Assembly: GCA_019009955.1 (NCBI GenBank)
Contig: CM032233.1
Coordinates: 95,897,501-95,961,500, forward strand
Source: Riptortus pedestris
Lineage: Eukaryota; Arthropoda; Insecta; Hemiptera; Alydidae
DNA length: 64,000 nucleotides
Direction: 5' to 3'
Shown here: piece by piece, positions 11,986 to 23,757 of the stretch
Position numbering within the stretch: position 1 is the first letter of the stretch
Layout of the letters: each line of letters begins with the position of its first letter
Position numbers and translations under genes: made by a program
Notes under the pieces: model-generated
Told to the model about the DNA's origin: nothing
Seen by the model: only the letters and a program-made list of their open reading frames with translations
The model's database searches: none

Positions 11986-13984
11986 ACATAAAATGCAACT
12001 TCAAAATGCCCTTCAATACAAGAATTGTCAGTTATAAAACTATAGGAGGGAGGGGGGGGGGCGGTCATCCCTAAGCCCAACTGCTATATTAGAATAGTGA
12101 TCTAATCAACTCGATGCAATATGATATCGCAGTAATAAGAGTGTACAACAAAGGGGTAAAATAACTCATCTGAAGAAAGGAAATGAGTAACAGCTACTGA
12201 ATCTGATAAAATTAAAGGATTTAATTTTGGCCCATCTAAATTCCTTAAGACCAGTTTTAAATTAAGAAAGACTAATGTGGCCTGTTTTCAAAATAACCAA
12301 AAATAATGTGATATTATATTAGTAGCTATTTTACTACATTACTCAAACATGTACCACATGAAACAATAATGACTAGGTCTTTTCACATATTTTAGTATAA
12401 GTGAAGGTTGTCGGAATATCTTTCTTCAAAGCTGTGCTTAACTCAAATAGTTCTTTCCTACTTCACCACCTTTTGAATAGGCAAAACTAACTATCCATAA
12501 TAAATAGAGCTTACTATATGGTTTTTAGTAATACAAAGTAGTTTGTAGAATGAATTTCAACATTTTGACTTTCCTATCCAAAAGAATAAAACAGACTGAA
12601 AAGTTCATAAGAAGTGTGACCAAAAGACAAGCTATTTGTAGAAAAAGTTTGTAGAAATAGTGGTTCAGATATTGGATGATTAAATTTCTTCTGAATATTT
12701 TGTGATTGAATTAATTCAATAACAGTACAATTTGGATTTGTACTATTTTGGATTTGGTTCTTAATGACAATTATAACTACTAATTTAAAAAACAAAATAA
12801 TTATTGGGGGAGTAAATAAATAAATTTTATATCTTTATTTATTTCCTTTAAAATAAATCTGAAATTTGTATTTTCTCAGAAAATCCATTGTATTTCAATG
12901 AAATTTCTATGCCAACTAAGTTAATACTAGAATATACAGTTATTCAATGAAACTGCATTTACAAGTGCTTCAATTCTTTTCATGCATGCCTGATTCAAAT
13001 GATACTCATCCATCATTCTGGTTTTAGCTGCACTTACTTTATCAAGCCTGTATGTGCATGTTCATTGTTCTCCTATTTTTTAATGTTCAATACATAATTA
13101 TCCAAGAGGTCTATCGAGTTTAGTGGTCACATTTTGGGGCATGTTAACATGCAGTTTTTCAATACATCTGGCCTTTTACCATGCATGCTGTTTAACCAGG
13201 GTTTCACAACTGTTTACAAGACCTCAGTATCGGAAGCAACACCCAACTTAAGAGCCTTAGAGAAAATGTTTGATGTCATTCATAACTTATCACTTCCAAA
13301 ATAATAAAAGTTTCTTGGAGCTGTGTGTGTGCATATTACAAGATATAATGACCTGTATGATCCTAATGTAGCCACCATTCACTGTCAATTTATTATTTGA
13401 ACTGATAAATATTTTCTACTCTTCAGAAAAAAACCAGGCCACATCTGAAATTTCACGTTTTTATTTTAAAAATCATTATTCCCAAATTTCTGCTAGCTTG
13501 AACTGGTATCTTAATATCACATAGAACTTGTATCAAGTGTCTTTCAGGGCAATGCAACAAATTGTGCCCTTGGAAACTTATATCCGTACATTTATGATAC
13601 AAAAAAAAAAAAAAAAGTTGTTTCTTTTAAGTGAAATTTACATAAGTGATTGTCCTCAAATTATTGTTTTAAGAGGTGTTAACTGCTAAGACCATTGGCA
13701 GCTGATAGTTTTGCACTCATTTCATGCTTCTCACTCAGTATCAGATTTATAACTACATAAAATGCTACACCTAGTCTAACAATTCACACCCTTCTTTCAA
13801 TTTTTAGAGCCCTTATTTTGAAAGCAATTTGACTACAATAATTTTAGCTTCAATATTAACATTTCAGTCATCATTTATATAATTTAATTTTGACATGGGG
13901 TAGCTGTATTTGAACAATTATTCATACAGTTCAGTGTCATTGCCTGATGCTAAAGATACTGTACTAGATATGTAGTTTGACTCC

Positions 13985-14345
13985 CAGCAGGTCCAAAAAC
14001 ATTTCTATACAAAAATGTATAGTACATAATCATCGAGAATCAATTGTGCAATGAGATTGGTTATACAATATTTTTTAATCCAGTTCATAATGAGATATCT
14101 AATTTTTTTTTTCATCCTCTAAGCCCCCTTCTCACCCTGTTCTGATTTCAGCCATTAACAAACTTGATCTTTAGTTTCACATAAAAGATCAAACAAAAAT
14201 TGTAGCCACTAGAACATTATCAAACAAATATATGTTTGTGTGTATGTGTGTGTGTCAATCTGGCTTATAATAACAAATAGATTGACAAGTTTTAGTTTTA
14301 TAGACTCTCTAAACTCCCAACTCCTGGCTCGATTTCAACCATTAA
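13985..14345 (+). repeat. Degraded copy of repeat family A
   Basis: GATTTCAGCCATTAACAAAC, then TTGATCTTTAGTTTCACATAA and GATCAAACAAAAATTG, matches the body of the copy at 61730-62233 in the same orientation. It is preceded by a C-rich run. An ATTTCAACCATTAATGAA phrase near 14332 is a second partial monomer. Ends are lost. Confidence 0.5.
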
Positions 14346-14544
14346 TGAATTTGATTTTTTGTTAGTATAGGATGTTTAAACATCAAGCTTGACAAATATT
14401 GCTGCCTCTTGAGCATTAACACACAAACACCTAGAGATAATTTGATTTTTGACTCCTTAAAGATTGGTCTAATAACTGTTTTCTCTATGATTAACATGCT
14501 GTGTGAGGCTATTGTATACTGTGCACTGTGCTGCATATGAGTAG

Positions 14545-14683
14545 TTATTATTCTTCTGAAAGCCACTTCCTCCACTAGATAAAACATCAGAGGTGATAAT
14601 GGGTTTGCTTGCCTTAGTCCCCTGATAACCTGAATATATCCATCACAAAACCAGCGTGAGTATGATATTTTATGAAGCCTCAA
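14545..14683 (-). pseudogene. LINE reverse transcriptase fragment
   Basis: The minus strand reads WFCDGYIQVIRGLRQANP then LSPLMFYLVEE. This matches the non-LTR reverse transcriptase block usually written GxRQGDPLSPxLFNL. The canonical GD is here AN, so the fragment is inactive. No flanking palm motif FADD was recognised. It is a short relic inside the large MTMR intron. Confidence 0.7.
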
Positions 14684-15364
14684 GTAACTTTAACCAGTTT
14701 ACATTCTCATAAGCCAGATGGCAATTCAAGAGGAGATGATTTAAATATCTATTCATAGATTTAATTACAAAATTCACAAACCTAGACAACTTAAACATGA
14801 TGGCTCTGTTGATACTAAAGTATTGTCTGATTGGTTAATGACAAATAAGGTGGCATATGAATGTGTCAAATGTAAGTATTCTAGATTTCAGTAAACACTG
14901 CTCACATTTATCTGGAATGCACTAAAACATTGAATAGTCCTATGAAAGAATAAAAAACCCCTGGGCTTCTTTTTAAAATGAGTTTGAATTATCTTCCAAT
15001 TAATACAATAGAAAAGATCGAACTATACAAACCAAGATAGAAGATGAAAAGTATTCCTTCGATCCAACTGTTTTTAAATTTGTAGACAAGTTTTTTGACG
15101 ATAATTTTCACAACCAATGCAAGAAAATGCAAAGCAATGCTAAAATAAAAGAACATAATTTTAATTGAAAAAAAAAAACCTATTGACGACGATACTGATG
15201 GTGGCATTATTACCAATCAAGAAAATTAAATTAGTTCCAACAAAAAGTAATAATTTCTATAAAAATAAAATTGAAAATAAAATAGTGGCCAAGGAAAATA
15301 TAAATATACTTACAAATTACCAAAAGAATACTAATTTTTCAAATAAAAATATAGTGAAAGAAAA

Positions 15365-15703
15365 ATGTACTGTACAATGAATTGCAACCCCACAGTAGCC
15401 AGGGAGATTACATTGATATGTAAAGATATTGGACAAATCACTTGGAAATATCCATACAGTGTTAAAAATAGCTTTAGCTATAAAAAAGATAAATTAAAAT
15501 CAACAGATACCAAATATAATGTATACAAAATAAACTGTATGTATTGCAATAAAAGTTATTTAGGGGAATCATCACAATTATTCAAAAGAAGAATCAGACA
15601 ATACGTGGTAAATGTTGATCATAAGGACAATAAAACATCCCTAGCCGATCACGCAATTAAATACAGCCATAAATTTGATTTTGAAAATGTAAATATAAAT
15701 TGA
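15365..15703 (+). pseudogene. Penelope-like element, GIY-YIG endonuclease fragment
   Basis: The 112-residue frame ends with a GIY-YIG-type nuclease domain of Penelope-like retroelements. YNVYKINCMYCNKSYLGES supplies the GIY- and YIG-like strands separated by a C-x2-C pair, followed by FKRRIRQY with the conserved Arg and DHAIKYSHKFDFENV with the His-rich region. In intact elements this domain sits at the C-terminus after the reverse transcriptase. No reverse transcriptase was recognised upstream; the frame at 15165-15380 is Lys/Asn-rich and may be linker. The element is 5'-truncated or decayed. Confidence 0.75.
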
Positions 15704-16744
15704 AAAAGAAAGAAATTAAAGCAAGAGGTGGAGAAAAGAGAATATGCACATCATCAAAAATAGAAAAAAAGTGATCAATAAGAAAACAGAAATAAAACAT
15801 GTGAATTATATATATTTTAATTTATTAGAAACTTTAAAGTGATAGTTATAAATGTCTCATTTACGATTTAGACTACACTTCATTAGGGATAATTGATATA
15901 TTTTTATTTCATGACATGTCAATATAAAGCAGCTGACTTGACCTGCCACACTTTGTAAACCATTCTCCGACTGGTCCGGCTAGTGGAAGGCCATAGAGAA
16001 ACATGTAGCCGTTAGTTTAGTTCCTTTGTTTAGTAGAACTTCTCTGAATGAGGCATCATATGGACATAAAACTAGTTGAGAAATAAAAATGATTTGTGAC
16101 ATGAAAAATCATGTTATAGTATTGAAATACAAAATAGAGCATTAAGGGCATATTCAATAGAAAAAGTCAAGAGATTTGTATTAGCAACCCCTTACAGAAT
16201 CAAAAATCGTGTGTGTGTATTATATTTTTTTATTTGTGTATGTACACAATGCTATATAAGAATGGGTATGGAAATTAATCATAATTGACTTAAAATTTAT
16301 ATACTTTTGTTAAAGCAATCCAAAAATGTTTTGGGCCTATGCTATTATGTTTTAAACATAAATACATTTCATTTCAATGTTCTGATGGCTCCTGGTTGTT
16401 ATTTACTTGACCCTTTCCATTCTATTTGTTTCAAAAGTTAAGACCTGATGTTGGTTGAGACCCCCCCCCCTCCTCTTATCTGTATCTTTATATTTTTAAC
16501 ACTTGCCATTCTTTCATTGTTCTTATGGAGCTTTGCTGAATGATATTTCAAAAAATTGTGGGCAGCATTTTTTGTCTGTTTACAGAGGTGTGGGCATCTA
16601 TTACCTGTGCTCAGCCTTCTTGTTTTATACAGGCTTGGATCAGTGAGGGACTGTGGTTTTATCATCCTAGTAATACTAGGATATGCCCATTCCCTCCTCT
16701 CGTGATGGGGCTCTTATTCATCTATATCACATGAATAATTTTTT

Positions 16745-16965
16745 ATTTGTTTTTTTTTTTTTTAATTTAAATTAATATCTAGTTTATGCATATAAGGCTA
16801 ATCAGGACAGGTACCATATTTTTCTAGGCAGGGTGAAACTAGAAATTTTATTTAATGAGTACATCACTATAAATTCCCCTTGCATATGCTGGAATCAAAA
16901 CCATGACCAAATTGTCCAAGTATTTTAACATCTTAATGCACATGCAATTCCTGATATAACAAAAT
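16745..16965 (-). repeat. tRNA-derived SINE copy
   Basis: The segment shares with 33935-34195 the order CTAATCAGGACAGGT, TTTTCTAGGCAGGGTG, ATTTATTTAATGAGT and a B-box-like GCTGGAATCAAAACC. The T-run at its left end is the A-tail of a minus-strand insertion. It is much more diverged than the second copy. Confidence 0.6.
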
Positions 16966-16987
16966 TGTTCCATTTATTACCCTGTGC

Positions 16988-18373
16988 AATTGTGTACTAG
17001 AAATGGAAAGGCTGAAAGTGCCACAAAGTAAAATATCCAGTATTCCATAAAAACTATAAAACTTATAATGTATACTTAAAACCTGTATAGTTAATTCATT
17101 ATAAAATACATTATATATTCATATTTAATTAATAATTTTTTTTTATTTAATTGAACATATATTACTTGATTTTGTATGGGAAAAGCTGTAAGTGCCATCG
17201 TATTTTTTTTTGGGAAACGCTGTAAGTGCCATACCTTTTTAGTTGAAAGGCTTTAAAGTGTAGCACACACTACTAAAATAAGATGAATGTTCATAGTGGT
17301 GTTGCCATTTTAAGCGTAACATCTATTTTTTAGGTTTTGTTTTTTTTTAACCATAGTGAAAAAAAATGGGTTTAAACATTAAAAAAATTTATTTGTTAGG
17401 CTACATTATTTTTAAGAGGTATTATAAGTTGTATATGTATTAAATATATATGTACAGTATATTAAAATATATGTATTAAAATATTATCTCTCTCTTGTCT
17501 CCTATTCTCCACCGTCTTCTAGAAGTCATCTTCTTCTTCCTCGTCAACGGCAGGGTGCTCCTCTATGGCAGGCTGATTAGGTCCATGAACGAAAGCCCTG
17601 TAGAATGCCTTGTCTTCTTCTTTCTCCAAGTATTCAATCATTCCCTATATATCCTTCTTCTTTTCTTGTGATATCTTGCACTTGAACTGAATTTTTGGTA
17701 ACTTATCCACATCAGGGATGTCATCAAGATTTGTATTCTTCTTTAAAACGTTTTCCTTTTCCCAAGTTACCCTATCACCTGTCTGGTGACAAAACTGAAG
17801 CCACTTTTACAATGCCAGGATTCTTGTGTGAAATACGAAAATGTGAAATTTTACTTATTCCAAGATTTTTAGTGTTCAGGTACTTTTTAGCAAGCACTTT
17901 GAAGTCAATAAAATCCTCAGTTTGCATTGAAACAACAGTGAAGGGGTTTTTTGCACATGCAGTCGCAACAACATGTTCAAGATCTTTTAGAACCATTGCT
18001 TTATATGTTTTGCGCCTCTTTTCAATAATACCGAAGTCCCAGTTGCAGTTCATGTAACTATGTCCACTAACCAAGTACTTTAAATCTATTGAGCGATAAA
18101 ATCCTTTTTTTTGTCACTCGTTACTAGACTCGTGACAAAGCGTATACTGCAATGCAAAGGCACATTCATCATGGCGACCGGCACTTACAGCCTTCTCCAC
18201 CAGTCGTTTTCACAGTTCTGTTCCTTGCGACTGCTCTAGAACTAGTAGGTATTTCTCCAGCACTTACAACATTCTCTACATTATTGGCGATGTCGTTTAC
18301 AACACAATCCACGCAAAATCGGGAAAAAAATGTTTTTGGCACTTTCAGCCTTTCCCATTTCTACTACACAATT
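16988..18373. mobile_element. DNA transposon with about 36-bp terminal inverted repeats and a DUF7869-like transposase relic
   Basis: The left end AATTGTGTACTAGAAATGG continues with AAAGGCTGAAAGTGCCA. The right end is its near-perfect reverse complement (18337-18373). A motif close to GGCTGTAAGTGCCAT recurs inside the left end (about 17183-17197 and 17218-17232) and inverted inside the right end (about 18180-18195 and 18254-18266). The element is 1386 bp and carries the C-terminal part of a transposase on the minus strand. I could not settle the target-site duplication. Confidence 0.75.
17519..18110 (-). pseudogene. DUF7869-like transposase C-terminal relic
   Basis: The minus strand reads KYLVSGHSYMNCNWDFG, IIEKRRKTYKAMVLKDL, then ACAKNPFTVVSMQTEDF. 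The SGHSxxxxDxDFGxIE-type block is the region that follows a DNCGGQNKN motif in DDE-like proteins placed in DUF7869; this is remembered family knowledge. After VASVLS a frameshift near 17775 is needed to continue into VTWEKENVLKKNTNLDD. An in-frame TAG near 17647 then interrupts it. The acidic end HPAVDEEEEDDF and a TAG at 17519-17521 close the original protein. The N-terminal half with the first catalytic Asp is absent, so the element is a non-autonomous deletion derivative. Confidence 0.6.
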
Positions 18374-19399
18374 ATAAATATTTCAAATAAACAATTTGAT
18401 TTATAAGTCAGTAAAGATATTACTGCTCAAAAACATTACCTAGTAAAAATATACATGCACACTCTATTTTAACCTCAAGATCCTGCATTAAACCCGAGGG
18501 CCAGTGGTTACTCTGCCCTCACACCCCCCCCCTATCTTTAAAACTCTTCATCCCCATTAGTAGTTCATTTTATATGTATTTAGGTTACATGATGTGTTTA
18601 TAGATTTCTTTTTTTTTTTTTTTTGCTATTTATATTTAATATTAAAATGCTTAATATCAGTTAATTAGTTAGTTCTTTATTATAACATTTCTTTTGCATT
18701 TAATTCACAAATATGATAGAATTAGCAATACTAACAAAGTAAGGTTATGAAAATATTTAATCACAAGCATTTGTTAAATCAGTTCCTCGACAATTAAATG
18801 CAAGTTTTCTTCACATGTTATTATTTATATTCCAAAATTTAGTTATCACTATTTTATTTTATTATTTTGTCATAGATATTGTGCTGCAATTTCTATAAAT
18901 ATTTTTTTCACAGACATTGCACAAGAAATTGTCTTTAGTTAATTAGTTTTGTTTCAGCCACATACAAAGCATATTCAAGTCAAATTTTAGAAAGTGAAGT
19001 GGTATAAGCAGGTTTATTGAACTTTTCATGGAATCAAGCAAATGCCTTTTGGTAATCTGTAAACTTCAGAACTTACCAAATGCTCTTTGCATAAGTGATT
19101 CATTAATATACTGATAGGGTACTGACATTAATATTATATTGATAACGATAAATTTACTAGGACATTAAATCATGGAATTTATTATAACAATTTTATTTAA
19201 ATATAAAAAAAATAATATTTACACTAGTGTCCAAGAGACTGTGTGTAACATTCTCGCTATAAATTTATAGAAATATATAAGCTATGGACTAGACACTGTC
19301 AGGCTTGAGTATGCACGAACTTGTTACAGGATGGTGTGTGAGTAGGTCTTAAATGTTGCTAACAGACGACACAAGTTTTCCCTGGTTTCCTATGTTTAA

Positions 19400-20117
19400 C
19401 CCTTTGACAGCTCCAGACGAGATATCTGGTCGGAGGGAGACGAACCCCACCAGCTCCAGACGAGTTAACTCGTCCCCGCCTGCCTTCTACCCCCTTGCCC
19501 AGGACGAGATATCTCGTCACCGTTTTCCCACTGTTTTACCACTCCCAGTTCCAGGCGATATAACTCGTCCCGACTCTGGTACATCCTAGTGGATTCTCAG
19601 AGAGTTAATACATTTTTCTAGCGGCCGCTAGGCTGCAGGGGTGTCTCTATTGGGGAAATATTTGTTCCGATCCCGTAACTGTGGAATCTTTGGGTTTTCC
19701 AAGGAGGGAAACCCAACCCACCCCTTTTCTACCTGTTATTCTATATTGGTAAATAATTAATTATATTATATATTAATTAAAATATATCTTCAAATTAAAA
19801 AAAATAATGTAAATTATTAAAATATTATTTCAAATAAAAAAATTATATATAAGATAATAAAATCATTACAATCATGTTCATTATTTCCTTCATAAATCAC
19901 GTAATCTTTCATTAAAATAGCATTTTAATTTATTGAAATAATGATATAGGTATTACAGAATCATACAAAGAAAATAAAACATTAAGAAATAGTTGGAAAA
20001 GGGAGTGAGGTATTGAAGGAGGCAGCTGTGACCCCTTAGCTTGGGAGGGTGATGGCTGGCTGGCCCTCCCTAGCTACTGGCTGCAACTCTCCGCCCGCCC
20101 CCTTAGCTGTTAAATGG
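19400..20117. mobile_element. piggyBac-type MITE, copy 1, TTAA target duplication
   Basis: TTAA at 19396-19399 and 20118-20121 flanks CCCTTTGACAGCT on the left and AGCTGTTAAATGG on the right (11 of 13 bases complementary). This is the piggyBac superfamily signature. The left part contains 16-bp palindromes: perfect at 19459-19474 (GACGAGTTAACTCGTC) and 19503-19518 (GACGAGATATCTCGTC), imperfect at 19416-19431 and about 19555-19571. The interior shares long identity with the copy at 34394. No transposase is present; the 78-residue frame across the palindromes is an artefact. Confidence 0.88.
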
Positions 20118-23100
20118 TTAATAGAAATAAGTCTGTACCGTCTACGTTATATGCAAGGGCTAAGGGATATTTATTCTCTGATAATGCATTTTATCTGGTT
20201 TGCTGAATGACCAAAAGCTTGTACAAATCATAAAATACCAGGTAATTTGATGTCATGGCTAATCATGGTATAGCGGATCAAAGAAAGTCTTTGTAATTGA
20301 ATGTTCATAATAATAACTATTTAAGATAAAAGACACTTATTGTTATTACTAATAATAACAAACATTGTTATCTCTAAAACATCAATGGCACTATTTTACT
20401 GTGTTAAAAGGTTATAAATATTGGAATTCTTTGAAAAATATACGTGGAATTGTTTTACTTGTCTTTGAAATATGCAAATGGTGAAGATATTACAGTCGTT
20501 TTGGCTGGATGATTCTGAGTCACATCTGTATTTCGTAGTATCTCTTCTGCTTCTCCAGAATTAATTACCAATCTTCTTTCTGATATCATACACACACACA
20601 CCACATACACTTACGATGCTACTTTCCCCAGGAGTTCTTAACTGATGTCATCTGTTGTACTGTGCATCATCTGACTTAAGTATTTCCCAGTCCATAGAAA
20701 AATGGTCTTTATATTGTATTTATTGAGAACTTCTGCTATCATAAAATTCTAAATCATCGTAGCGATTTTCATGAAGGAGATTGTTATAAATTAAAAAAAC
20801 TTTAGACACCTTTTACTCAAGAATGATCAGCAATAAATCGTTATTGGGAAAGCAGAAGAAACACTAAGAAGTGCAGAACTGAATGAAGTATCTGATTCAG
20901 ACTCTGTCTCTGGAACTGGCCAACAAGTATATATACTTGAACGAGCTTGGGGATTTCACAGGTCTACTGCAGTTTGGGAAGGATTATAAATTGCAGGAAC
21001 TCATTTTAAGGGTTTGAATGTTTATTTCAACAAGAAAGCAACATTTATTATAGTATTTTTTTAAACATTAAAGAATTTCGTTAATTTTATATAAATAAAA
21101 CGGACCTGGGAGGCCCCGTGCTCACCCGATAGTTAATTGAGTATTATCTATTGACTTATAATATGTATTCAGAAATACAAATTGGTGTACTTTTCTGGTA
21201 GTCTGCTACTCTCCCCCAACCCCACCCCTCCCTTCTCCAGTGATTGAGATGAACGACAATAATATTTTTTAGTTGTTGTAATTGTTTTAAACTCTTACAT
21301 GCTTTTTTATATTTATGTTTTCTGGAAAGATCTCAAGATCCTTAATTTACAGGAATCATTTACTAATAATATTCCTATTTATTATTTTTTTGAGGAGGGG
21401 TGCAAGCAAATTTATCCATGAAAATGTACTAGCATCAACCTGATATATGTTATTTTTCTTAATGTTTTTCATAAAATGTTTTTGGTTTTCCTCGGTCATC
21501 GTAAATGTGCTAAAAGATTCATTCATTATGGAACAAAGTACCAATTTTGTGGGTCATTCATTCTAATAAATTTTAACGTACTAGCTGCGACAACTGCCTT
21601 CTTCTGAAAAATAATTTGCCTACCAAAAACAAATTTCCTTTCAACATTTGGGATTAATCTTCAGTGATTTGTTTGCGAGAGTTGTAATAAAGAGTTTGAA
21701 CATTTTATGTGCCTACATGAACTTGACACAGGAAATATTATTCATCTGAATGTAAGTAACCTATTGTAATTTTAATTTATTGATAATTGATCACAGTTCA
21801 TTATAATTTTAAATTTTTTATCTTTATTTTGTTTTACTTATTTCGGAGGGGTTCATTCTAAAATGTAGTATTTCATGATTATCCTTCTATTTTTTATCTT
21901 AATTTTTTAATTCATCAATTTTTTTTTCTTGGAAAAATTTCAATTTTAAAAATTGATTAAAGTATGTACCTCAAGGTGATTTTTTTTTAAAATGTTTTCA
22001 TGTCATATTTATATTGTGAATGGCTAGTTTTTTTTTTCCATGATTTTGCTTGCATGGGTTTTAAGATTGGCGTTTGTTTTTAAATATACTTTGAAACAAG
22101 CATACGGGCAATGGCTGCCTATTAATTTAACATCTATTTTGCAGTTTATTTTGGAACCTATTTTCTTAAACAAATTAATCCTGGAATAATGTTTAAATGC
22201 TTGTTGTTGTGTAATTTAAATACCTAAATTTAGCAGAAATTAGTCCTTTCCTTTATTTTTAATTTGGCTTTATTTAGGACTACCTTGATGGATTCTTCCC
22301 TATAATTACTCAACTGTACAACATGAATAAAATATTTGTTCTTTAATGATTGTTGGTATCATTTCTAAAAAGTAATAGATATTATTAAAGTGAATATTGG
22401 ATTCAATATTTTTGTGCTTGTGCCTTTACATTTTATTTTTTAATAAAGCTCTTGAATAGTAGCCAATGATCTATCCAATGATACATTACAGCTTACTCCC
22501 AAAAGATGAAAGAAGGAGTAGTCATCTGAATTTAAAAATGTTATGGGGTTAGAATACATTCAAAGTTACATCAGCTTCTTTTAAAACATTTTTATTTTAT
22601 TTACACGTTTTTGGTCTTTCTGGTCCTTTTCATGGGGGCCTTTTTAATCTCTGAAATGTAACAAATCACTTCAAGTTATATGTATATAATCCACATGACA
22701 ATTCTATGTCACATGTTTTGTTTTTATTTTCAATTTCATTGACTTAGTTTAATGTTTCATCTTATGCAATTAAAATGAACTATTTTGTTTTCATATACTG
22801 AACTTATGTCACTAAATAATTTTGGGTGTATGTTTACCAACAGGTGTGTTATTCTATAAGCTATCCCACTATACACAGCTCTCTAAAAGGCAGGTATCAC
22901 AATACCTTAAACACTGCTCCTTTAATTTACCTAATTAAAATGAACTTATTCTAGCAACTAACCACCACTCACACTATCGACCAATCCAATAATGTTGTTT
23001 AATAATATATATAGGGGTTGTAAAAGAAGTATCAAGAACAATTTTATTCTGACATATCAGCGTGTCACAGTTGCTTACTCAGTTACTGAAAATGTTACCT

Positions 23101-23757
23101 TCAACACTTAACAAAGACCAATCACAAGTGATTGTTTGTTCAGGCTAGATTGTCTTTATTTGTGAAACTCGGTGCAAGTGTAAAATGCCATCAAATTTTG
23201 AGTTGGACTAGGGTAATTGGATAAGAAGTGTTTAACTATGAATGAAAGCATCTCACAAACTACACTTTTTAAGTGGCACAAGCTTTTCAAAGATAGCAGA
23301 GAGTGTGGAGGATGAGCTCTGCTCTGGATGGATGTTGATGCTGTGAAGTGTTGAATTCAGACCGCTGATTAAGTGTGCACATGATTACTGATAAAATAGA
23401 TGACAGTGACAAACATCAGTGAAAATTTGGCCATGTGCAAAATCTACACTAAACTCATCCCAAAGGTGATGAACAACCAAAAGCTGAGGCCAGTGTCTGT
23501 CCTCGGACATGTTAAAGAGATACCTCACCTTTTTGGACAGCATAATCACAGGGAACAGAAATTAGATATTTGAATAGGACCCTGGACGAAAACAACTGAG
23601 TTCCACATGTCACAATGACGCATCACATCATCCAAAAAAGACTAAAGAATAAACCCAGCATGAAAGCCATGCTTATCCTTAACATTCAAAGGGATGGTCC
23701 GCTATGAATTTTTATCTGAAAGATTGACAATTACACCCCCTAACCACCATGTGTTAA

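Noticed and set aside
14989..15216. Hydrophobic 75-residue minus-strand frame
   Set aside because: AT-rich shadow of the region in front of the Penelope fragment; no motif and no splice context.
19353..19589. 78-residue frame and the parallel frame at 34398-34586
   Set aside because: They run over the palindromes of the piggyBac-type MITEs and have no protein motif.
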